Assembly: GCA_019136395.1 (NCBI GenBank)
Contig: JAGVUH010000703.1
Location: 1 to 11,298, forward strand
DNA: 11,298 nucleotides
Reading direction: 5' to 3'
Source of the DNA: Gammaproteobacteria bacterium
Lineage (GTDB): Bacteria > Pseudomonadota > Gammaproteobacteria > Chromatiales > Chromatiaceae
This document shows positions 1 through 6,492 of the stretch, piece by piece (the first letter of the stretch is position 1; every line of letters begins with the position of its first letter). The translations under genes were made by a program, and so were the position numbers. Under the pieces are notes generated by a model. That model had not been told where the DNA came from, ran no database searches, and saw only the letters and a list, made by a program, of their open reading frames with translations.

Positions 1-134
1 GCTTCATGAATGACGTGACCGTAGTTTTCCCCCCTGGTCGGAAAGAGAAATAGATCATGCTGTGCCAAACGCGCCTTGACCTCGCTGGGATGCAACTCCC
101 CCACATAGTCGACTCGAACATTTGCGGGCAGTGC
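1..134 (-). pseudogene. Inverted internal fragment of a group-1 (GT4-like) glycosyltransferase
   Basis: Read on the minus strand from base 134 down to the window edge, one frame gives a typical glycosyltransferase stretch: a LPANVRVDYVGEL segment, then a helix, then DLFLFPTRGENYGHVIHEA. The last part is the PTRGENFGHVI(L/H)EA nucleotide-sugar binding signature just before the 'LAAGxPV' loop of GT4-type enzymes. The segment has no start codon in a suitable place and its upstream reading soon meets a stop, so it is not an independent gene. It ends where the protein would need about ten more residues before the SDQTPWQ motif. That motif is found on the opposite strand at 132 onward. I infer an inverted piece of the same gene; its other boundary lies just outside the window. 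A fragment of a second, unrelated glycosyltransferase is the alternative. Confidence 0.75.
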
Positions 135-371
135 AGCGATCAAACCCCTTGGCAGCAGGTGGTCGAGCGGGGAGTTGGCTGGGTGTTACCGCTTGATAAC
201 GAATTGGCTTTTGCACGACAGATCGATGACTTTGCGGCTTGGCCGGCACCACGGGTGATGAAGATCAAAGGCCTTGCGCAGGCTTACGCCCATGAGGTTG
301 CGACCCGACCTGAGGTGATCGACGCGAACAGACAGTTGTTTCTCACTGCGTTGGGTCGGGTGGCCTCGTGA
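132..371 (+). pseudogene. C-terminal remainder of a group-1 glycosyltransferase
   Basis: The plus-strand frame ending with TGA at 369-371 reads CSDQTPWQQVVERGVGWVLP, followed by LDNELAFARQIDDFAAW and a helical tail. The TPWQ motif followed by a 'GxGWxxPL' strand and an 'AFAxxI' helix is characteristic of the C-terminal half of GT4-type sugar transferases acting on lipid-linked glycans at the cytoplasmic membrane. The frame continues upstream to an ATG at 57, but residues encoded before about 132 have no family resemblance because that DNA is the inverted piece. About 80 residues of genuine C-terminus remain, so the enzyme as it stands lacks its N-terminal domain and the donor-binding loop and should be inactive. 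It overlaps the next gene by four bases (GTGA), which fits an ancestral operon. Confidence 0.75.
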
Positions 372-1417
372 TCTTCGCCGGCGATGTCGCGGTCGCCTTA
401 GGTGATCGGTTTGGATTTGTAGGTTTTCCGCCAGCGGTCTTGGAGGCACCATGGTGCTTCAATCTTGAGGGCAGCATACCTCGCAGTGGTATTCACGTAC
501 CCTCATGGGGATTGCACAACGCCGACAACTGGTTTGAATCGTTCAAAGGCTGGAGTCTTGGTGCTGTTTTTCTTGGTAACAATCATGTACATGACGTACC
601 CGATGGTGTGATTACCACTGCGGATGCGCTCGCCCTGCGAGGCATCTCCGTGTTTGCGGCTGGCTCGGATGAGGTAGCTGCAGACGAGTCCGTGGAGGTG
701 TCTTCCGCGGGCTGCCGCTATCGTTTGCTGGGCTTTGGCTGGCCGGTGATCGGCTGTGTCCCAGCCGGTAAGCAACGGCCAGGTGTCAACCGGCTTGAAG
801 GGCGTCGAGTGCTTGTGGCTGTGGAAAATACGGTACGGGATGATAGAGCATCACGGTTGGTCGTGGTGATCCATGGCAACTATGAGTTCGAACCTTATCC
901 TCAGCCTGCGCATCGCCGCCTAGCATTGACACTTATCGATCTTGGGGCCTATGCGGTAATTTTTCATCACCCGCATGTCGTGGGACCGGTGGAACGTTAC
1001 CAGGGTCGTACAATTGCCTATAGCCTTGGCAACTGGGCGTTTTCATATGGAAAGTTTTTCAGCGGTCGGCTGCGCTTGCCTGCTGAAAGTTTTCATCAGA
1101 TTGCCGTAGAGTTAGGTGAGGATGGAGACCTGGTTCATCACGCTCAGTTCGTGCCACCGAATCGTGTGGTCTATGAGAGAACAGAGCATATAACGGACGC
1201 GGATTTCTCTTTGAAGCCGATCTTCGAAGGGTACGATGATGTCGAATACCTTCAATGGTTCAAACAAAATCGGATCAAGCGCAAGGGCTTACCCATTTAC
1301 CGCGTTGCTGAGGATTCACCTGCCAATTGGCTGAAAGACCGCTGGGTGGGTTTGCGCCAAGTGTTGATAAATGGTGCAGCGCGAAGCGGGCTTAAAGCCT
1401 TGCGAGGAAGGGGGTGA
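368..1417 (+). CDS. CapA-family metallophosphatase-like protein
   Basis: This 349-residue protein belongs to the CapA/PgsA group (poly-gamma-glutamate capsule synthesis type, metallophosphatase fold). Visible metal-site motifs in order: AGDV (Asp6), FNLEG (32-35), LGNNHVHD (69-76), VVVIHGNYE (His169), HHPHV (200-204) and YSLGN (218-222). No signal peptide or membrane segment is visible, unlike the membrane-anchored PgsA of Bacillus, so it may act in the cytoplasm or need a partner. The GTG start at 368 puts the AGD motif at residues 4-6, as usual for the family. It overlaps the preceding glycosyltransferase stop by four bases, and its own stop overlaps the next gene. CapA proteins are frequent in exopolysaccharide clusters of unknown product; a role in building or attaching a surface polymer is inferred, and the substrate is unknown. 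Confidence 0.88.
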   Translation: MIFAGDVAVALGDRFGFVGFPPAVLEAPWCFNLEGSIPRSGIHVPSWGLHNADNWFESFKGWSLGAVFLGNNHVHDVPDGVITTADALALRGISVFAAGSDEVAADESVEVSSAGCRYRLLGFGWPVIGCVPAGKQRPGVNRLEGRRVLVAVENTVRDDRASRLVVVIHGNYEFEPYPQPAHRRLALTLIDLGAYAVIFHHPHVVGPVERYQGRTIAYSLGNWAFSYGKFFSGRLRLPAESFHQIAVELGEDGDLVHHAQFVPPNRVVYERTEHITDADFSLKPIFEGYDDVEYLQWFKQNRIKRKGLPIYRVAEDSPANWLKDRWVGLRQVLINGAARSGLKALRGRG

Positions 1418-2763
1418 TGTCTCCTCTTCTCTTTACGGTAAAGCATCATGTGGAGAAAATGCCCCAAGAGTTGGCGCGACCTTTGGCAAAAATCCCCTTT
1501 ATATTTCGCCTTGGCCTGAGTTACACGAGATCGGCGCGGGCGATATGCCGCGTTGAAAGAGATGGGCTTAGCTCACTTGAGAACAATCAGCTCGCGCTAT
1601 TGCGGCGGTTACTGACATTTGCAGTTGATCATATCGAGTTCTATCGGGCTTTTTACCGGAGCAAAGGATTTGCGCCGGGTGATGTTCAGTCGCTGGTGGA
1701 CTGGACAAAAGTACCGGTCGTGACCAAGGCAGATTTGCAAGGGGTTTCGCTTGAACAACGCACTGCTAGGGGCGCGAGGGGGATAAAGGTGAACACGGGT
1801 GGCACTACAGGCCAACCGCTGGAGTTCTATCTAGATCGCCAAGCATCCGCGCGCGAGTGGGCGCACATGCACCATATATGGAAGGCACATGGTTACCGGC
1901 CGTCTCATCTCAAGCTAACATTCCGTGGTAAACACTTCGATACGCGGCACGTCCTCCGTTACAACGCCTTGCACAACGAATATATCGTCAATGCCAATGC
2001 CCCGATGTCAGCCGTAGTGCAGGGGGTGCTTGACTTACCGCCAAAGACCGTGATCCGCTGGTTACACGGATACCCCAGTTTGGTGGCAGAATTTGCGCAC
2101 GCTTGTACCGTTTTACCTCCGGGGGTACTGGCAGATTTCCGTTCACGTCTGTTTGGGGTTCTGCTGGGGTCGGAATACCCTGCTTCTGTCTATCGATCCG
2201 TGATCGAGCATGTCCTGTCGTCTAATGTTGTGAGCTGGTATGGGCATAGTGAGATGGCGGTACTGGCACGTGAGACGGCCCTTGGAGTCTATGAATCCTT
2301 GCCGACCTACGGCTATGCGGAAGCTGTATCTGAATCACAGTTTGGTGCAAGCCGACTGGTTTGCTCCTCGTTGCACAATCGTGTCCATCCCTTCATCCGT
2401 AACGATACGGGTGATCTGATCGAACCGGTGTCACACCATAGTGGATCTCTAGCTTTTCGGATTGTGGATGGTCGGATTGGCGAGTATATCGTCGATCGAA
2501 ATGGCATGAGACATTCTCTAACAGCCATTATTTTTGGCCGCCATCACGCCGCCTTCTCGCTAATCAAACACCTACAAGTACGTCAAGATCAAATAGGCCG
2601 CATAACCTTTCTGGTGACGCCTCTGGATAGCCGCCAGAATTTGGTAGCCATTGAGGCCGGTCTTGATTTAAAGGATTTGGACTTGGATTGGCGGGTGGAG
2701 CTATTGGCGGAACCTGTGCGTACAAGTTCTGGAAAAATTAAGCTTAAGGTTGATAGTATTTAA
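1417..2763 (+). CDS. CapK/PaaK-like adenylate-forming enzyme (first of two)
   Basis: This protein of about 448 residues resembles the phenylacetate-CoA ligase/CapK group of AMP-forming enzymes, which activate a carboxylic acid as an acyl-adenylate. Motifs: phosphate-binding loop NTGGTTGQPLEFYLD (about 126-140), LTFRGKHF (about 168), WLHGYPS (about 216-222), LLGSE (about 250), SWYGHSE (about 273-279), RNDTGD (about 328-333) and a C-terminal SSGKIKLK whose lysines suit the mobile catalytic domain. It lacks the paired cysteines seen in the second copy. A GTG at 1414 directly precedes the ATG at 1417. I prefer the ATG because AGGA at 1405-1408 lies eight bases upstream. Start and CapA stop overlap (TGATG). 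A true CoA ligase is possible, but in polysaccharide clusters this family more likely activates an acyl group for glycan decoration (inference). Confidence 0.85.
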   Translation: MSPLLFTVKHHVEKMPQELARPLAKIPFIFRLGLSYTRSARAICRVERDGLSSLENNQLALLRRLLTFAVDHIEFYRAFYRSKGFAPGDVQSLVDWTKVPVVTKADLQGVSLEQRTARGARGIKVNTGGTTGQPLEFYLDRQASAREWAHMHHIWKAHGYRPSHLKLTFRGKHFDTRHVLRYNALHNEYIVNANAPMSAVVQGVLDLPPKTVIRWLHGYPSLVAEFAHACTVLPPGVLADFRSRLFGVLLGSEYPASVYRSVIEHVLSSNVVSWYGHSEMAVLARETALGVYESLPTYGYAEAVSESQFGASRLVCSSLHNRVHPFIRNDTGDLIEPVSHHSGSLAFRIVDGRIGEYIVDRNGMRHSLTAIIFGRHHAAFSLIKHLQVRQDQIGRITFLVTPLDSRQNLVAIEAGLDLKDLDLDWRVELLAEPVRTSSGKIKLKVDSI

Positions 2764-2863
2764 AGAAAATTATCTGATTGATGGGTTGAATACGCCTTCA
2801 TAACTTTTCCATTCCTGTCCTTTCTAGTGCCCTTTATTGATCTCTGGGTTTAAAAGAATAAGT

Positions 2864-4219
2864 ATGTTTAGTTTTATAACATCTCTTGATAACTATGATC
2901 ACCTTGATCCCATTGTTAATGCCATACAAGTAGCTTACGACCACCACCCGGTAGTGAATAGGTGGCTCCCTGATACCCAGCGACACGTGGTAGTCAAGCC
3001 TAACTGGGTGCAGGAATCCCATGAATACCAGCCAGCGATATGGGAACCGGTGATCACCCACCCGGCGGTGCTTGGGGCGGTCCTGTCCGTGACCGCGGAG
3101 CGCATGGGTGGTCTGGGGACGCTCAGTCTGTGCGATGCCCCCCACACCCACGCAAGCTTTGACGGGATTCTGGCCCGCGGCAACCTCAAGGTTGTGATTG
3201 ACCACATCCGTGCCCGCTGGCCGCTCCTGCGATTGGAATTGATCGACCTGCGGCGGGAGATCTGGCTGCGGCGGGAAGAGGTAGTCGTCGAGCGGATCGC
3301 GAATGAGCCCGACCCCCGCGATTACGTCGCCTTTAATCTTGGGCGGGATAGCCTGTTTTACCGGCATCGGGGCGAGGGACGGTATTATGGCGCTGACTAT
3401 GATTCCAGCGTGGTCCGGCGGCACCACCAGGGGGAGACCCAGGAGTATCTGCTGGCGGGGACACCGGTGGTTTGTGATTTCTTTATCAATGTCCCGAAGC
3501 TCAAGACCCATAAAAAAACCGGCATCACCTGTTGTCTGAAGAACTTGGTCGGGATCAACGGCGATAAGAACTGGCTGCCTCATCATACGGAAGGATCGCC
3601 TGCCAACGGGGGGGATGAGTTTCCGGATGCCTCCCTGGTCCATCGGCTGGAGACTGGGCTGAAGAACGCGGGGCGTAAGCTGGCCCTGTCGGTACCCGGG
3701 GTCGGCAACTGGCTCTACCGCAAGGCCCGCAATGCCGGTAAGCGCGTGCTGGGAGACAGCGAGACGACGATCCGCAACGGAAACTGGTACGGCAACGATA
3801 CCTGCTGGCGCATGGCACTGGATCTGAATCGTTGTCTGTTGTTCGGCAACCCGGATGGCACCCTGCGGGGGGCGGAAGCGCCCAAGCCTTATCTGGGTAT
3901 CGTCGATGGCATCATTGGGGGCGAAGGCAATGGGCCTCTCTGCCCGGATGCCGTGCCCTCCGGGGTCTTGGTCACCGGGGATAACCCGGCCGTGCTGGAT
4001 GCGGTGTCCTGTCGGTTGATGGGATTCGACCCCGCGGCGGTGCCCCTGGTGCGTGAGGCGTTCGATCAGGGGCATCGCTGGCCCATTGCACCCTGCTCGC
4101 TGGATGAGGTTCGGGTTTGGGATGAGCGGGTGCAAGCGGAAATTGACTTGCAGGAGGTCGCCCCGGCCGTCCCTGGGGGCTTCCGACCGCATTTTGGCTG
4201 GACAGTACTTAACCCCTGA
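2864..4219 (+). CDS. DUF362-domain protein
   Basis: This protein of 451 residues has the hallmarks of DUF362, a family without an established reaction. Visible: VVVKPNWV (43-50), THP (65-67), CDAPHTHASFD (90-100), NVPKLKTHKKTGIT (209-222) followed by LKNLVG (225-230), GDKNWLPHH (233-241), VDGIIGGEGNGP (347-358) and TGDNPAVLDAV (371-381). It has no ferredoxin-type cysteine cluster, which some family members carry, and no signal peptide. An in-frame TTG at 2837 would add nine residues. I chose the ATG at 2864 since no start has a clear ribosome site and MFSFITSLDN reads as a natural N-terminus. It is clearly GC-richer than both CapK-like genes beside it, which hints at a different history. A 100-base gap precedes it; only a poor -35/-10 pair (2778-2783, 2801-2806) is visible there. 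The conserved Lys/His-rich centre looks like a cofactor or metal site; function unknown. Confidence 0.85.
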   Translation: MFSFITSLDNYDHLDPIVNAIQVAYDHHPVVNRWLPDTQRHVVVKPNWVQESHEYQPAIWEPVITHPAVLGAVLSVTAERMGGLGTLSLCDAPHTHASFDGILARGNLKVVIDHIRARWPLLRLELIDLRREIWLRREEVVVERIANEPDPRDYVAFNLGRDSLFYRHRGEGRYYGADYDSSVVRRHHQGETQEYLLAGTPVVCDFFINVPKLKTHKKTGITCCLKNLVGINGDKNWLPHHTEGSPANGGDEFPDASLVHRLETGLKNAGRKLALSVPGVGNWLYRKARNAGKRVLGDSETTIRNGNWYGNDTCWRMALDLNRCLLFGNPDGTLRGAEAPKPYLGIVDGIIGGEGNGPLCPDAVPSGVLVTGDNPAVLDAVSCRLMGFDPAAVPLVREAFDQGHRWPIAPCSLDEVRVWDERVQAEIDLQEVAPAVPGGFRPHFGWTVLNP

Positions 4220-4238
4220 GGGGCATGGATCTGCTGGT

Positions 4239-5618
4239 ATGAGTTTTTCGTTCAAGCGTAGAGTTTACGAATCACTCCCATCAACCATCAGGCAGGGTAT
4301 TGGTCTTATCCCGTTTGGTTGGATCGCTGGCCGGGCATACCGTGATACCTTGCGGCGAAATGATTTCATTGATAAGGCAACCCGCGAAGTGCTCAGAGAT
4401 TACCAGAGCAAACGCCTAGGTGACATGTTGCGCTTTGCGACGAGGTATGTGCCCGCTTATGCAAACCTGCAAGGAACTGTAGAGCGCTACAAGCCATTCA
4501 CTGCCCTACAGGCTTTCCCGATGGTTAGCAAAGAGGACATGCAGCGCGATCTTAATCGATACCTACCGATAAATTTAAGCGAAATTCCGCATTATGAATG
4601 TACGACGGGTGGGACCTCTGGTAATCAACTAAAATTTTTTCTCGATGACCCATCGCAGTCGGTGGAAACGGCTTTTATTCACCGACAGTGGGCGCGTGTA
4701 GGTTATAACCCACGTCGCCGCAAGGCTACGTTCCGTGGTGTTCCATTTGAAAATTTAGGGGATGGTATTTTTTGGCAACATAATCCGATTTACAATGAAC
4801 TCCAGTTTTCCCCTTTTCACATGCATGATGGGACACTGGCGTTATACATTGATCAATTGCGTCAATATCGTCCTGATTATCTGCATGGGTACCCCTCCGC
4901 TATTGATGTGTTGGCTGAATATGTCCTGAGAAAGAATCTCCAATCATCACTGCCTGCTTTTAAAGCTGTACTTTTAGGTTCCGAAGGATGCTTTCCTGCT
5001 CAGCGTCAGCGCATCGAAGCCGCATTTGGTACTAGGGCATATAGTTGGTATGGGCATAGTGAGCGTTTGATCCTCGCGGGGGAATGTGAGTGTGAGGCAA
5101 CCTACCATCACTTCCCTGACTATGGCGTGTTGGAGATTATTGACGACAATGGAAGGGCCTGTAACGATGAGGGGGACAGAGGTGAGTTGGTTGGCACTGG
5201 GTTGTTAAATTACTCCATGCCTCTGATCCGCTATCGTACCGGTGACTATGCCAGGCGGCGCGCGCCTGAGTGTGCTTGTGGTCGTATGTGGGACCGGTTT
5301 GATCAGGTGGAGGGTCGGTGGAGGCAGGACATGATCATTGGCCGGAATGGCGCACGCATTTCCCTCGCGGCACTGAATATGCATGGGGCATTGTTTGAGC
5401 GCGTTGTTCGCTACCAGTACTACCAGGAGAAGATGGGGGTATGTCAGATCAAGGTATTGCCTGCCCCTGGGTTTGCGGAAGATGATCGTCTGCAAATACA
5501 GCAGTCATACCAGCAAAAGGTCGGCAATGAGGTGGAGATTAATGTCATCTGCGTAGATGAGATCCCCCTCACTGCTCGCGGCAAATTGCGTTTGCTGGAT
5601 AGTAGGATTGCAATTTAA
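4239..5618 (+). CDS. CapK/PaaK-like adenylate-forming enzyme (second of two)
   Basis: This 459-residue paralogue of the enzyme at 1417-2763 shares its order of motifs: CTTGGTSGNQLKFFLD (121-136), ATFRGVPF (163-170), YLHGYPS (214-220), LLGSEG (245-250), YSWYGHSE (268-275), RYRTGD (331-336), VEGR (357-360) and RGKLRLL (448-454). Unlike the first copy it has cysteines at CEC (283-285) and CAC (345-347), positions where other PaaK-like proteins bind a structural metal. The open frame extends upstream inside the DUF362 gene, but that part is shadow sequence. The ATG at 4239, 19 bases after the DUF362 stop, gives the expected N-terminus. The base composition is AT-richer than DUF362 and like the first copy. 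The two copies probably activate different acids, or one acid in two steps; this is inference. Confidence 0.87.
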   Translation: MSFSFKRRVYESLPSTIRQGIGLIPFGWIAGRAYRDTLRRNDFIDKATREVLRDYQSKRLGDMLRFATRYVPAYANLQGTVERYKPFTALQAFPMVSKEDMQRDLNRYLPINLSEIPHYECTTGGTSGNQLKFFLDDPSQSVETAFIHRQWARVGYNPRRRKATFRGVPFENLGDGIFWQHNPIYNELQFSPFHMHDGTLALYIDQLRQYRPDYLHGYPSAIDVLAEYVLRKNLQSSLPAFKAVLLGSEGCFPAQRQRIEAAFGTRAYSWYGHSERLILAGECECEATYHHFPDYGVLEIIDDNGRACNDEGDRGELVGTGLLNYSMPLIRYRTGDYARRRAPECACGRMWDRFDQVEGRWRQDMIIGRNGARISLAALNMHGALFERVVRYQYYQEKMGVCQIKVLPAPGFAEDDRLQIQQSYQQKVGNEVEINVICVDEIPLTARGKLRLLDSRIAI

Positions 5619-5706
5619 TTTCTTTTTTTCAGTTCAAATCACGGTATTGTGACAAGTGTTGGTTTCCGCAAGGATAGGCTCTATTCACTATCTCGCTGGT
5701 TTTAGT

Positions 5707-5711
5707 AGGAG
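5707..5711 (+). promoter_or_regulatory. Ribosome binding site of larB
   Basis: AGGAG lies ten bases before the TTG at 5722. It is the best Shine-Dalgarno match in the lar block and decides for the rare TTG start, since no ATG or GTG lies nearby in frame. The 103-base gap upstream (5619-5721) starts with a T-rich stretch but has no hairpin, so I do not call a terminator. Confidence 0.6.
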
Positions 5712-5721
5712 ACATTAACCG

Positions 5722-6399
5722 TTGCCTGGTACCAAGTCACACCACGGACCGATTCCGGATGTATTTCTCGACCTTAGTCGTCAGGAGCGTCTTGGTTTTC
5801 CTGAAGTGGTGTTTGGGGAGAATAAGTCGGCCACGACAATCGCGGCCATAGTGGATCTTCATCGTCAAGAATCTCGTAATTTGCTAATTACACGATTAGA
5901 CGGCGCTAAAGTGCCGCTAGCGTTGCAAGAAGGCGCCTATGATCCCGTTGCGCGGACCCTTCGGCTTGCGTTCGCGGCGCAAAGTCCAGCATTAGGACGG
6001 GTAGCCATCATTGCCGGGGGCACTTCGGATGCCCCTGTTGCACGAGAAGCGTTGAATTGCTGTGAGTTTCTCGGTTGCGCGGCGGACCTGATCATTGATG
6101 TAGGTGTAGCGGGTTTGCATCGGCTAATGGTCCACCGCGGCCGTCTTGAACAAGCGGACGTGATCATCGCGGTGGCTGGGTTTGAGGCCGCCCTGGTGTC
6201 GGTGATCGCCGGATTGTTTCCTCAACCCGTGATTGGGGTACCGACCAGCGTTGGTTACGGGGTGGCCGCGGGCGGTCGGGTCGCCCTTGGTGCCATGCTG
6301 GCCAGTTGCGCCAATGGCGTGGTGGTGATGAACATTGACAATGGCTATGGGGCCGCCGTCGCGGCTTATCGCATGCTGACGATGCGTGGGCGGGCCTGA
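5722..6399 (+). CDS. larB: LarB, nicotinic acid adenine dinucleotide carboxylase/hydrolase of nickel-pincer cofactor synthesis
   Basis: LarB carries out the first step of nickel-pincer nucleotide synthesis: it carboxylates the pyridinium ring of nicotinic acid adenine dinucleotide and cleaves the phosphoanhydride, giving pyridinium-3,5-biscarboxylic acid mononucleotide. The 225-residue protein has the PurE-like core: AGGTSDAPVAREA (98-110), DVGVAGLHRL (126-135), AGFEAALVSV (152-161), PTSVGYG (174-180) and SCANGVVVMNIDNGYGA (195-211). Cys196 and Glu155 are 41 residues apart. As I recall, the catalytic Cys221 and Glu180 of the Lactiplantibacillus plantarum enzyme have the same spacing. The start is TTG with a good ribosome site. 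The length matches the family. It is followed by larC and larE on the same strand, as expected for a cofactor operon. Confidence 0.93.
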   Translation: MPGTKSHHGPIPDVFLDLSRQERLGFPEVVFGENKSATTIAAIVDLHRQESRNLLITRLDGAKVPLALQEGAYDPVARTLRLAFAAQSPALGRVAIIAGGTSDAPVAREALNCCEFLGCAADLIIDVGVAGLHRLMVHRGRLEQADVIIAVAGFEAALVSVIAGLFPQPVIGVPTSVGYGVAAGGRVALGAMLASCANGVVVMNIDNGYGAAVAAYRMLTMRGRA

Positions 6400-6422
6400 C
6401 GTCGTGCGGTCGCCCTTGGGAG

Positions 6423-6492
6423 TGCCTTTGCCTTTACTCATGCCCTTGCGCTTGCCTTTGTCTTTGCCCTTGCCCTTGCCCTTGCCCTTGCC
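6423..6492 (+). repeat. Degenerate hexanucleotide tandem repeat at the larC 5' end
   Basis: About eleven and two-thirds units of TGCCYT run through this tract. The last four TTGCCC units plus a partial one (6464-6492) are perfect; the earlier units are degenerate. Read in the larC frame it encodes an alternating Leu-Pro run. Because the unit is six bases, gain or loss of units keeps the frame but changes the length of the N-terminus and the number of in-frame TTG codons. Confidence 0.9.

Noticed and set aside
2837..2863. TTG start nine codons before the DUF362 ATG
   Set aside because: No ribosome site supports it and the extra residues add no family similarity; kept only as an alternative.
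2834..4255. Long open frame of 473 codons on the minus strand opposite DUF362
   Set aside because: It is antisense to a clear DUF362 gene, proline/arginine-rich and without recognisable motifs. Such shadows are common opposite GC-rich genes.
5619..5640. Possible terminator after the second CapK-like gene
   Set aside because: There is a T-run but no preceding GC-rich hairpin, so a rho-independent terminator is not supported.
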